Source of the DNA: Flavobacterium sp. HJJ
GTDB taxonomy: Bacteria; Bacteroidota; Bacteroidia; Flavobacteriales; Flavobacteriaceae
Reading direction: 5' to 3'
Assembly (NCBI RefSeq): GCF_015351475.1
Contig: NZ_JADKPR010000001.1
Coordinates: 248,001 to 312,000, forward strand
DNA length: 64,000 nt
The notes below the pieces were generated by a model that saw only the letters and a program-made list of their open reading frames with translations, had not been told where the DNA came from and searched no databases. The position numbers and the translations under genes were made by a program. Of the stretch, positions 8,451 through 16,792 are shown piece by piece; position 1 is the first letter of the stretch; each line of letters starts with the position of its first letter.

Positions 8451-8493
8451 CATTCAAATAAAGATGTATTTGTGAAAATTAAACTATAATTTA

Positions 8494-8586
8494 TTAAAAA
8501 AACTCCCTTCCTTTAACCTTCAAGAAATACTTGTCGTTCTTTCCAATATTAGGAATTGTGCTACTCACAGGAATCCGAACATACAT
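8494..8586 (-). pseudogene. Possible gene fragment of unknown origin
   Basis: Thirty minus-strand codons from an ATG read MYVRIPVSSTIPNIG then KNDKYFLKVKGREFF-stop. The composition looks protein-like (alternating charged and aliphatic residues) rather than random AT-rich translation. No start signal and no family could be recognised. It is most likely debris left with the neighbouring transposase relic. Confidence 0.3.
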
Positions 8587-8726
8587 CCTCTAACAAAGTG
8601 TTTTTATATTATTTTATTAAAAAACATCTGGAATAATCATTATCTTTATGTAGATTTTTTTTTATTAAATACCAAAAACCAGTAATGTCTTAGTTTTTGT
8701 ATCTTACCAAAACACAAACTCATTTA

Positions 8727-9788
8727 ATGGATGTATTAATATATTATTTTGTCCTAATCGTTTTATCCGTATTGATATGTGGATTTATTCTATTAATATC
8801 TGTATTAATCATCAATAGGTTTCGATACGATTTATTCAAACCAAAATTTGATGCCGTCAAAAGCGACATAGGCAGTTTTCTAACCAAAATGATTTTTTCT
8901 CCTTTTGACGAAGCACAGTTTAAAGCCGAAATTGAACAGTTCAAAAAAACAATTCCTTTTGAAAAAAAATGGTGCAGAAAATTAATCCTTAATGAAATTA
9001 TTTTTTTGAAACTGAATTTAAAAGGTGAAGTAACCAACACTTTCCATTTTTTATATGAACAGTTTGATTTATTTGAATATACCAAAAGACTCTTGAACAG
9101 CCATTGGTTTTATTTAAAATGTTCTGGAATGTACCAGCTGGAATCTTTGGAATACAAAAAAGGAATTTCATACGTCACACCTTTTCTAAACCATAAAAAC
9201 AGAGATGTAAAATCAAGTGCTTTTCTATCGCTAATATCATTGGAACCGGATAAACTGGAAACTCTAATCAATTTTTCGCATCAGATCACGATTGCCGAAG
9301 AGATAAACATAATGGATATTTTACATCAGAAAAAAACAAAAATGCCAGCCAATTTGGATCAATGGATTATTTCGGATAATGACACCATCATAAAATTAGG
9401 ACTTAAACTAATGATGTTTTACAATTACACGAATAAGAATAAAACCATAATTCAATTATTAAAGCATCCAAATAAATCGGTGCGTTTTGAAGCTATTGCT
9501 GCTGTTAACTTTTTATACATTTATGAAGCTGAAAACGTTTTGATTGAACGGTTTCAAAGCGAAGATACCCAAAACAAATTAGAAATTTTCAATGCTCTTT
9601 CCATTATTGGAGCCGCCGATTCTGAGAATTTCATTTCACAGTTATTAAAAAATAAAACAGACGAAAATATCAAACTGGAAGCGGTATATTGTCTCAATAA
9701 AATAAACAGTAATTATTTTGAAAATCACTTTTTGGATAACGAAGATGTACTGCAAATGGTAAAACACGTAAAAACCCCTTATTTATAA
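8727..9788 (+). CDS. Membrane-anchored HEAT-repeat protein
   Basis: I start this 353-residue protein at the ATG at 8727 (MDVLIYYFVL); an upstream in-frame TTG at 8697 lies in a promoter-like tagtttttg. Residues 1-30 form one strong membrane helix followed by basic residues (NRFRYDLFKPKF). The remainder is helical and carries HEAT-like repeats, clearest in the last third: LLKHPNKSVRFEAIAAVNFL, RFQSEDTQNKLEIFNALSIIG and LLKNKTDENIKLEAVYCLNKI. It probably acts as a cytoplasmic scaffold attached to the inner membrane. It is the first gene of the polysaccharide operon, and its stop overlaps the start of the next small ORF (TAATG), a mark of translational coupling. Confidence 0.75.
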   Translation: MDVLIYYFVLIVLSVLICGFILLISVLIINRFRYDLFKPKFDAVKSDIGSFLTKMIFSPFDEAQFKAEIEQFKKTIPFEKKWCRKLILNEIIFLKLNLKGEVTNTFHFLYEQFDLFEYTKRLLNSHWFYLKCSGMYQLESLEYKKGISYVTPFLNHKNRDVKSSAFLSLISLEPDKLETLINFSHQITIAEEINIMDILHQKKTKMPANLDQWIISDNDTIIKLGLKLMMFYNYTNKNKTIIQLLKHPNKSVRFEAIAAVNFLYIYEAENVLIERFQSEDTQNKLEIFNALSIIGAADSENFISQLLKNKTDENIKLEAVYCLNKINSNYFENHFLDNEDVLQMVKHVKTPYL

Positions 9789-9892
9789 TGCGGAATGATA
9801 TCCTGAACATATACATTTATTTCATAGGCGCTTTTTCGTTTACCTGTGTCATCTGCATTGCAAAATTACAAGTCAAAATTCACTCTTTTTAA
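9788..9892 (+). CDS. 34-residue single-helix membrane microprotein
   Basis: The ATG overlaps the stop codon of the HEAT gene by one base (TAATG). The ORF encodes 34 residues: a short polar start (MRNDILN), a hydrophobic core of about 19 residues (YIYFIGAFSFTCVICIAKL) and a basic tail. It ends 9 bases before the ATG of the large synthase. The position, coupling and one clean transmembrane helix suggest a small accessory subunit, comparable in place to small membrane partners of other synthases such as PgaD or BcsF, though no sequence similarity is claimed. Confidence 0.5.
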   Translation: MRNDILNIYIYFIGAFSFTCVICIAKLQVKIHSF

Positions 9893-9901
9893 ACAGACAT
9901 T

Positions 9902-12900
9902 ATGATGAAAACACTATTAGATATGTATGAAATATTTGTTGGATTTTTTTCCATCACATATATTTTGTGCTATATAGTATTTGCTTTTTTATCCTATTAT
10001 GCCATAAAAACATACCTCAACACCCAGCATTTCATTCCGTCCAACGTATTGATAAAATCGAATCACATACCTGGAGTGTCAGTAATTGCGCCTGCATTCA
10101 ACGAGGGAGCAACGGTGGTTTATAATGTAAAATCACTGCTCTCACTTACTTATCCAAAATATGAAGTGGTCTTGATTAATGATGGAAGTTCCGATGATAC
10201 ACTAGAAAAACTGATACGCGAATTTGAGTTAGTCAAAGTCGATTTCTACTATGAAGCCAAAATCCCAACCGGGCCAGTTCGAGGGCATTACAAATCGACC
10301 AATCCACTGTATTCAAAACTTTTGGTGGTTGATAAAGAAAATAGAAAAAGCAAAGCCGATGCCTCAAATACAGGAATAAATTCAACCAAATACCCGCTGA
10401 TATTATGCACCGATGTAGACTGCATCTTAAAAAATGATGCCGTAATAAAACTAGCAAAACCTTTTATTGAAAGCGAAAAAAGGGTAATTGCAACCGGAGC
10501 CGGCATCCGAAGTTCCAATTCTTGTGAAGTAAAGGATGGTTTTTTGGTAAAAGTTCATTTCCCAAAAGGCTGGTATCCGCGTTTTCAGGAACTGGAATAT
10601 GTAAGAGCATTCCTGTTTGGGCGTATGGCTTTGAGCCAAATCAACAGTTTACTATTGGTTTCGGGAGGTTTAGGAATGTTTGACAAAGAAATTGTAATCA
10701 AGGCTGGCGGTTATTGGCACAAATCATTGGGTGAAGATATGGAACTCGTGATCCGAATGCGGAAATATATGTACGATAACAAACTTCCGTTTTTAATAAA
10801 ATACATCCCAGAATCACTCTGCTGGACCGAAGTTCCTTCGACCAAAACCATCTTAATCCGTCAGCGGATGCGCTGGGCCAGAGGATTGATTCAAACTTTA
10901 TACCTGCATCGAAATTTGGTTTTTAACCCAAAATATAAAAAAATGGCTTTCTTCATAATGCCTTATTTTATTATTTTTGAGTTTATGATTCCAATTATGG
11001 AAGTTGTTGGAATCCTTGCTACCATTCTCTTTTTCATATTTTTTGAGGTCAACTTTTTGTTCTTTTTTTATATTACATCTCTGGTTTTCATATTCTATCT
11101 GATACTCACGATTGTTTCGATTTTTCTGGATGACGTCATTTATAAAAACTACGCCAATACTAAAGAAATAATCGTTTTAATTTTAATGTCCATTATCGAA
11201 CCCTTGTTTTATCATCCCGTAAACACCTATGCTTCCCTGAAAGGTTATTACCATTTTATAAAACAAAAAGAACAAAACTGGGGAAATATGCAGCGACAGG
11301 GCTTTAGTAAAAAACCTGAAAAACAATTTAATATAGAAAAGAAGAACCCAGTCTCAATAACTAAAATCAAAATGAAATCTCACTACTTAAAATACTTATA
11401 TCTTACTACTTCGCTAATAGCTGCCTTTTGGCTGTCGAGTTTGTTTGAAATATATTCAAAAGTATCAAATGGGATTGAAATTCCTAATATTGGTACGGAT
11501 ATCTGCTGCAAACTAATTAATGATTTTTGGTCTGTCATAATTATAAGTGTAATTCTTTTGCCATTATTTCTGCTAATTGGATATATACGAAAAACATTTT
11601 CCATACCATTTATGAAGGTGTTTTTTACTCTAATTGTACTCATTCAATTTGCATTGATAAAATACAGTTCTACTACGCTTGTCAACTTGGGTGCCGATTT
11701 ATTAGGCTATTCATTTTCGGACATGTATCTCACGGTAACAGCATCAGAATCATTCTCTTTTATATTCTTTTTGCCATTTATTATCATTCCGCTGTTATAT
11801 TTAGGAATCAATTTTGCTTTTACAAAATTAGACAGCAAACGTCCGGTTTTAATTATTATGCTGACATTGCTTCTTATTGCAGGCAGTTTAAAATTATTTC
11901 TTCCTGATTTATCCGATAGCAGATATGAAAATAAATTAGCGTTTCTAACAAAGGATATTATTCGGCTTGAAAAAGATAAAAACTTAGCCGGCAATGGACA
12001 GAACATCAAATTCAAATCGGAATATCCAATGCTGAAACCTTTCAAATCGACACCAGATGTTTTGGCTCCTTATTTTAACATTACCGATGAAAAACCAAAC
12101 ATTGTTTTTATTATCGTTGAAGGTTTAGGAGATGAATTTATTGGTAAAAATGAATACGCAGGATTTACCCCTTATTTGGATTCAATGACTTCAAAATCAT
12201 TATATTGGGAAAATTTTTTAAGCAACGGAGGAAGGACTTACGCTGTCCTTTCATCATTATTGGGTTCACTAACCTATGGCGAAAAAGGATTTTTGGAACT
12301 AAATCCGCTGCCTTCACATTTGTCTGTAATAAATATACTGAAAGCTAATAAATACACTACCTCTTTCTATTCTGGCGATGATTCCAGTTTTGATAGAAAA
12401 ATTCTTTTTTTAGAGAAAAACGGTATTGATAATATAACCGATAAAAATAAGTATGGTTCTGGATATACTCAAACCAAAGCAAATTCTGAAGGTTTCTCCT
12501 GGGGATATCCTGATGCCGAAATTTTCAAGAAAGCATTGATCGAAACTGATAAAATAAAATCACCCCGACTGGATATTATACAGACACTTACCAATCACGA
12601 ACCTTTTGATTTCCCGACAAAAAATGAATATTTGAAAAAAATTGACGGCATAATTGCTGCGCATCCAAATCTCAGCTCTCAAAAAGAAAATATCAATTCT
12701 TATAAAGACATTTTTGCCTGTTTGAATTATACCGATAATTCAATCAAAGAATATATGGGAGCCTATGCCAAAAGACCCGATTATAAAAATACGATCTTTA
12801 TAATTACCGGCGACCACCGTTTGATACCGATTGAACAAAAAGATAAATTATGCCGTTTTCACGTGCCTTTATATATTTTCAGCCCAATGCTCAAGAAGGC

Positions 12901-13714
12901 TGAATCTTTTAAATCGGTTTCTTCACACTGGGACGTTACGCCAAGTTTGATCTCTTTTTTATTTAATAATTACAAATTCAACAAACTGGATCAAACTGCC
13001 TGGATGGGTAAAGGACTTGACACTGCAAAAGAATTTAGAAATTCCCAAGACATTCCTTTGACTCGAAACAAAGGAACTATTGATGATTTCATTTACAAAG
13101 ATTACATGTATTCAGGAGGCGGACTGTACAAAATAAAAGAGAACTTTGATACCGAAAAAATCAGTGATGATGCTGTTTTAAACACAATATCTGAAAAATT
13201 TAATGCTTTCAAACAACTGAATGCCTACTTAACAAAGAAAAATAAAATCATTCCAAAATCATTGGATTTAAACAAGCAGCAAGATTATCAGTTTTCAAAA
13301 GAAGAGCAGATCACTATTAATAAATTGACAAAAGGGCTGAATAGTGACCAAATTTTCATAACCGCCAGAGATTTGGCTGGCAAAAAAGACTACAAAACAG
13401 CTCGGTTACTTTGCGATTTTATACTCAATGAACTGCCTAATTATACTGATGCACAAATATTAAAAGCCAAAACATTGGGCTGGGAAGGAAACTTTAAAAA
13501 AGCAGAAGAACAATTGCTTATTGTAATCAAAAATGCGCCATTTTATGACGAGGGTTATTTAACTTTGATGGATGTCTATTGGTGGGACAATCAAAACCAA
13601 AAAACCATAGAAATAGGTAAACTTGCATTATCAAAAGGCATAAAAGACCCTAATATCAAGAAAAAAATGGCAAGGTCTCAAGAAATAATAAACAAATCAA
13701 AAAAACAAAAGTAG
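9902..13714 (+). CDS. GT2 processive synthase fused to an LtaS-like phosphotransferase and a TPR tail
   Basis: This is a 1270-residue inner-membrane fusion. After one N-terminal helix, a GT2 domain shows IAPAFNEG (59-69), LINDGSSDD (91-99), CTDVDC (169-174), GEDM (277-280) and QRMRW (321-325), the D,D,D,QxxRW set of processive beta-glycan synthases. Several helices follow (330-450), then a second bundle of about five helices (490-690) as in LtaS. A periplasmic alkaline-phosphatase-like domain has NIVFIIVEG (near 733-741), GGRTYAVLSS with a candidate nucleophile Thr near 780, TNHEPF near 897 and TGDHR near 969. TPR-like helices occupy about 1145-1260. Synthesis and export of a glycan with phospho-modification is inferred; neither sugar nor donor can be read from sequence. 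Confidence 0.85.
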   Translation: MMKTLLDMYEIFVGFFSITYILCYIVFAFLSYYAIKTYLNTQHFIPSNVLIKSNHIPGVSVIAPAFNEGATVVYNVKSLLSLTYPKYEVVLINDGSSDDTLEKLIREFELVKVDFYYEAKIPTGPVRGHYKSTNPLYSKLLVVDKENRKSKADASNTGINSTKYPLILCTDVDCILKNDAVIKLAKPFIESEKRVIATGAGIRSSNSCEVKDGFLVKVHFPKGWYPRFQELEYVRAFLFGRMALSQINSLLLVSGGLGMFDKEIVIKAGGYWHKSLGEDMELVIRMRKYMYDNKLPFLIKYIPESLCWTEVPSTKTILIRQRMRWARGLIQTLYLHRNLVFNPKYKKMAFFIMPYFIIFEFMIPIMEVVGILATILFFIFFEVNFLFFFYITSLVFIFYLILTIVSIFLDDVIYKNYANTKEIIVLILMSIIEPLFYHPVNTYASLKGYYHFIKQKEQNWGNMQRQGFSKKPEKQFNIEKKNPVSITKIKMKSHYLKYLYLTTSLIAAFWLSSLFEIYSKVSNGIEIPNIGTDICCKLINDFWSVIIISVILLPLFLLIGYIRKTFSIPFMKVFFTLIVLIQFALIKYSSTTLVNLGADLLGYSFSDMYLTVTASESFSFIFFLPFIIIPLLYLGINFAFTKLDSKRPVLIIMLTLLLIAGSLKLFLPDLSDSRYENKLAFLTKDIIRLEKDKNLAGNGQNIKFKSEYPMLKPFKSTPDVLAPYFNITDEKPNIVFIIVEGLGDEFIGKNEYAGFTPYLDSMTSKSLYWENFLSNGGRTYAVLSSLLGSLTYGEKGFLELNPLPSHLSVINILKANKYTTSFYSGDDSSFDRKILFLEKNGIDNITDKNKYGSGYTQTKANSEGFSWGYPDAEIFKKALIETDKIKSPRLDIIQTLTNHEPFDFPTKNEYLKKIDGIIAAHPNLSSQKENINSYKDIFACLNYTDNSIKEYMGAYAKRPDYKNTIFIITGDHRLIPIEQKDKLCRFHVPLYIFSPMLKKAESFKSVSSHWDVTPSLISFLFNNYKFNKLDQTAWMGKGLDTAKEFRNSQDIPLTRNKGTIDDFIYKDYMYSGGGLYKIKENFDTEKISDDAVLNTISEKFNAFKQLNAYLTKKNKIIPKSLDLNKQQDYQFSKEEQITINKLTKGLNSDQIFITARDLAGKKDYKTARLLCDFILNELPNYTDAQILKAKTLGWEGNFKKAEEQLLIVIKNAPFYDEGYLTLMDVYWWDNQNQKTIEIGKLALSKGIKDPNIKKKMARSQEIINKSKKQK

Positions 13715-15007
13715 ATGAGTAATCATATAAAAAGCGAATATAAAAATTTTCGGAAAATTTATATTTTTCTTATTGTAACGTTATTTTCAGGCACGTTTTT
13801 AATGATTGGACAAGAAAAAGCATTCAAAGGCGACCCCGATGTGTCGTTTAAAACGGCTCGTGATCTGGCTTTCAGTAAAAATCGAAAGCAGGCACAAGAC
13901 ACACTGCTCCATATCCTGACAAAATATCCCGATTATCATGATGTACGTGAATTTTTAGCCTCTACTTATGCTTGGGATGGAAATTATGAAAAAGCAAGGG
14001 CCGAATTTCAAAAAATTTTAGGAAAAGATTCAAAAAGAAAAACCACATGGGCAGCAGCCATTAAAAATGAAATGTGGGCAGACAATCCTTTTCTTGCTTT
14101 AAAGTTATCCCAAAAAGCATTGAAACATTTCCCAAAAGATACAGAAATACTGAACCTTCAAAAAAGTGCCCAAGAAAGCACCATGCTTCCTACTGCTGGC
14201 GCTGGCGCAGTACAAACGATATCAAGTAAGATTCCAAACGATTCTATACCCAAGGAAACTGAATCGAATTTAGAAAAGACAGTTCGAAATAATACAATCG
14301 GTGTTTCTTCTGAAATCGATATTTACTCGGAAGTGTATGATCCTATGATTTACAATGCTATAAAATATGGACGGCAAACCAAGTACGGAAGTATCATTGC
14401 CAGAGCAAATATCGACAGAAGACTTGGTGAATACGGGACTCAGTTCGAGGTAGATTTATATCCAAAAATTGCAAAAGGAATGTACGCCTATTTAAACTTT
14501 GGTGTATCAGGTTCGGATTTATTTCCTGATTATAGATATGGCGCCGAAATTTTTAAATCGCTTCCCAAAAGTTTTGAAGCTTCTATAGGACTTAGAGCAT
14601 TACAATACGACACGACCACTATGATTTATACAGGTTCTGTAACTTGGTACAACGGAAATAACTATTGGTCCTTTCGTCCTTATTTTACTCCGGGGGACAA
14701 CGGTTTAAGCACTTCAGGAACACTTTCGTTCAGAAAATACAGAAGTGATGCTGATAATTATTTCGGAATCAATGCCGGAATTGGAATTTCACCAGAACTT
14801 AATCAGAATTATTTCTATGCAAATGATAAACGAATTGTGAATCTTAAATCCCAAAAACTGAATGTTGGATATTACTTTTCTACCAGCAATAAACAAAATG
14901 CATGGGGAGCACAGCTTGGAATTATTCATCAGGAAATTCCATTCGACCAAGGCAATTTTTTCTGGATTTCGACGCTTTCATTGTCATGGGAAATCCGATT
15001 TAGGTAA
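13715..15007 (+). CDS. TPR plus YaiO-type outer-membrane beta-barrel protein
   Basis: The 430-residue protein starts directly after the stop of the synthase (zero spacing). A signal sequence (IYIFLIVTLFSGTFLMIG) is followed by TPR-like helices at residues about 40-150 (TARDLAFSKNRKQAQDTL, STYAWDGNYEKARAEF), a linker, and from about 185 a region of alternating aromatic/hydrophobic strands typical of the YaiO family of outer-membrane barrels. In E. coli, YaiO is encoded with the GT2 YaiP. PgaA has the same TPR-then-barrel order and exports poly-GlcNAc. It is the likely export pore of this operon. Its TPR unit resembles that at the C-terminus of the synthase. Confidence 0.82.
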   Translation: MSNHIKSEYKNFRKIYIFLIVTLFSGTFLMIGQEKAFKGDPDVSFKTARDLAFSKNRKQAQDTLLHILTKYPDYHDVREFLASTYAWDGNYEKARAEFQKILGKDSKRKTTWAAAIKNEMWADNPFLALKLSQKALKHFPKDTEILNLQKSAQESTMLPTAGAGAVQTISSKIPNDSIPKETESNLEKTVRNNTIGVSSEIDIYSEVYDPMIYNAIKYGRQTKYGSIIARANIDRRLGEYGTQFEVDLYPKIAKGMYAYLNFGVSGSDLFPDYRYGAEIFKSLPKSFEASIGLRALQYDTTTMIYTGSVTWYNGNNYWSFRPYFTPGDNGLSTSGTLSFRKYRSDADNYFGINAGIGISPELNQNYFYANDKRIVNLKSQKLNVGYYFSTSNKQNAWGAQLGIIHQEIPFDQGNFFWISTLSLSWEIRFR

Positions 15008-15173
15008 TAACATTGGTACATTTTTACAAAACATTTTGCGGTTTAGTCAGGTAATCAAATAAAATTAATTTGGGCTTGCCCCCACAGGCCAGCTTTCTTT
15101 TCCCGATTTTTTATCCAAAAAAACGATTATAGAGGTTTATTCGTTTTATGTGATTTAGGATTTTTCCAAATAT
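15008..15173. other. Spacer after the glycan operon
   Basis: No gene is seen. The bases around 15068-15100 (gggcttgcccccacaggcc) resemble degenerate members of the GC-richer repeat at 26841 and 44050, but too weakly to call. No clear terminator follows the operon. Confidence 0.35.
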
Positions 15174-15332
15174 TTATAAATAATTACCCTTTTGTCCCAA
15201 TAAAAAGAAAATATAGCGGGTTTTGTCTCGTTCAAAAAAGACAACATAAGACTCGTACGTTTTATATAGAAAGCTGTAATCGTAAATTGCTAAAATCTGC
15301 CAGCCATCTTTCAAAAACATATTATATCTCAT
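15174..15332 (-). CDS. Possible 52-residue ORF or gene fragment
   Basis: The minus strand is open for 52 codons from an ATG: MRYNMFLKDGWQILAIYDYSF, later VVFFERDKTRYIFFLLGQKG. Its amino-acid make-up (mixed charged and aromatic residues, no stop-dense AT bias) looks like real protein. I recognise no family and see no promoter. It lies opposite to both neighbours. It may be a small gene or the end of a decayed one. Confidence 0.25.
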   Translation of the reverse strand: MRYNMFLKDGWQILAIYDYSFLYKTYESYVVFFERDKTRYIFFLLGQKGNYL

Positions 15333-15350
15333 TCCTAATCAATAAGAGTT

Positions 15351-15382
15351 TTGCCTCCTTAGTTTCAAAAAACCTATCTTTG
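15351..15382 (+). promoter_or_regulatory. Bacteroidota promoter for the DEFD helicase
   Basis: TTG at 15351-15353, a 21-base spacer and TATCTTTG at 15375-15382 match the TTG-N(17-23)-TAnnTTTG consensus. The -7 element ends 18 bases before the ATG. Confidence 0.75.
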
Positions 15383-15400
15383 CACAAAATTTAAATACAA

Positions 15401-16750
15401 ATGAGTACTTTCGAACAATTCAATCTCCCTAAATCTGTACAAAAAGCAATAGACGATTTAGGTTTTACATCGCCAACTCCTATTCAGGAAAAAACTTTTT
15501 CTGTAATAATGTCAGGCCGTGATATGATGGGAATTGCCCAAACAGGTACTGGTAAAACATTTGCCTATTTATTGCCTCTTTTAAAATTATACAAATTTAC
15601 TCCGGGACATACTCCAAAAATTGTAATTTTGGTTCCAACCCGCGAACTTGTTGTTCAGGTTGTGGAAGAAGTCGAAAAACTGACTAAATATATGTCGGTT
15701 CGTACTATTGGTATTTTTGGCGGAGTTAATATTAACACCCAAAAAACTACAGTTTATCAAGGATGTGATATTTTGGTTGGAACGCCTGGACGGGTTATGG
15801 ATTTGACATTAGACAATGTGATTCGTTTTGAAGAAATGCAAAAACTGGTAATCGATGAGTTTGACGAAATGCTGAATTTAGGTTTCCGTACACAGCTGAC
15901 AGCGATCTTGGCTATGATGCCAAAAAAACGCCAAAATATTCTCTTCTCGGCTACCATGACTGATGAAGTAGATACTGTTTTGAATGACTATTTTGATTAT
16001 CCGGAAGAAGTGACTCTTTCACCATCAGGAACACCTTTAGAAAATATTACACAAATTACTTATCAGGTTCCTAATTTCAATACCAAAATAAATCTTTTAA
16101 AACACTTATTACAAAACAATGAAGACATGAGCCGTGTTTTGGTTTTTGTGAATAACAAAAAGATTTCGGATATGGTTTTTGACCAAATTGAGGAAGATTT
16201 TCCAAATCAGTTTGGAGTAATTCACTCTAATAAATCGCAGAATTACCGTTTGAGTACGATGGCTGAATTTCAGAAAGGAAATCTTCGCGGATTAATCACC
16301 ACTGATATTATGGCAAGAGGTTTGGATATTTCAAACATCACGCACGTCATCAACTTTGAAATGCCGGAATTACCAGAATTGTACATGCACCGTATTGGTA
16401 GAACTGGTCGTGCCGATGCAACAGGAACTGCCATCAGTTTCATCGCTCCCCGCGAGGAAGAATCAAAAATCGCGATCGAAATTTTAATGGATATGGAAGT
16501 GGTTTATGAAACTTTCCCTGAAGAAGTCGAAGTTTCGGATAAACTAATTGGCCCTGAAAAAGACAGACAGCCGATTAAACTCCTATTCAAAAAACAAAAA
16601 CAGGAAGGAGACGGCGCTTTTCATGAAAAAAGCAAGAAGAACCAAAAAGTCAATTTAGGTGGCCCTGGCGTTACCAAGAAAAAAACACACGGTTCTGTCA
16701 ATAGAAATATGCTGAAAAACCAAGCTAAGAAGCGTAAGAATAAAAAGTAA
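15401..16750 (+). CDS. DEAD-box family RNA helicase (RhlE-like) with a DEFD motif II
   Basis: The 449-residue cytoplasmic helicase begins with the Q motif (FEQFNLPKSVQKAI), followed by motif I AQTGTGKT, Ia PTRELV, Ib TPGRVMD, motif II DEFDE instead of DEAD, motif III SAT, motif V TDIMARGLDI and motif VI HRIGRTGR. The basic tail (residues about 400-449, KKNQKVN, KKKTHG, QAKKRKNKK) is a likely RNA-binding extension. It should unwind structured RNA, for instance in ribosome assembly or decay. A canonical promoter precedes it and a bidirectional terminator follows. Confidence 0.92.
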   Translation: MSTFEQFNLPKSVQKAIDDLGFTSPTPIQEKTFSVIMSGRDMMGIAQTGTGKTFAYLLPLLKLYKFTPGHTPKIVILVPTRELVVQVVEEVEKLTKYMSVRTIGIFGGVNINTQKTTVYQGCDILVGTPGRVMDLTLDNVIRFEEMQKLVIDEFDEMLNLGFRTQLTAILAMMPKKRQNILFSATMTDEVDTVLNDYFDYPEEVTLSPSGTPLENITQITYQVPNFNTKINLLKHLLQNNEDMSRVLVFVNNKKISDMVFDQIEEDFPNQFGVIHSNKSQNYRLSTMAEFQKGNLRGLITTDIMARGLDISNITHVINFEMPELPELYMHRIGRTGRADATGTAISFIAPREEESKIAIEILMDMEVVYETFPEEVEVSDKLIGPEKDRQPIKLLFKKQKQEGDGAFHEKSKKNQKVNLGGPGVTKKKTHGSVNRNMLKNQAKKRKNKK

Positions 16751-16755
16751 ATTCC

Positions 16756-16788
16756 AAAGCCTAAAAATGAGTTACATTTTTAGGCTTT
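16756..16788. terminator. Bidirectional terminator between convergent genes
   Basis: AAAGCCTAAAAATG pairs perfectly with CATTTTTAGGCTTT around a 5-base loop. It sits in the 42-base gap between the helicase stop and the stop of the peroxiredoxin-like gene on the other strand. Confidence 0.85.
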
Positions 16789-16792
16789 TCTT

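Noticed and set aside
9902..13714. Frame as two separate genes (synthase and sulfatase-like)
   Set aside because: The reading frame is continuous through the linker between the membrane bundles and there is no internal start with upstream signals.
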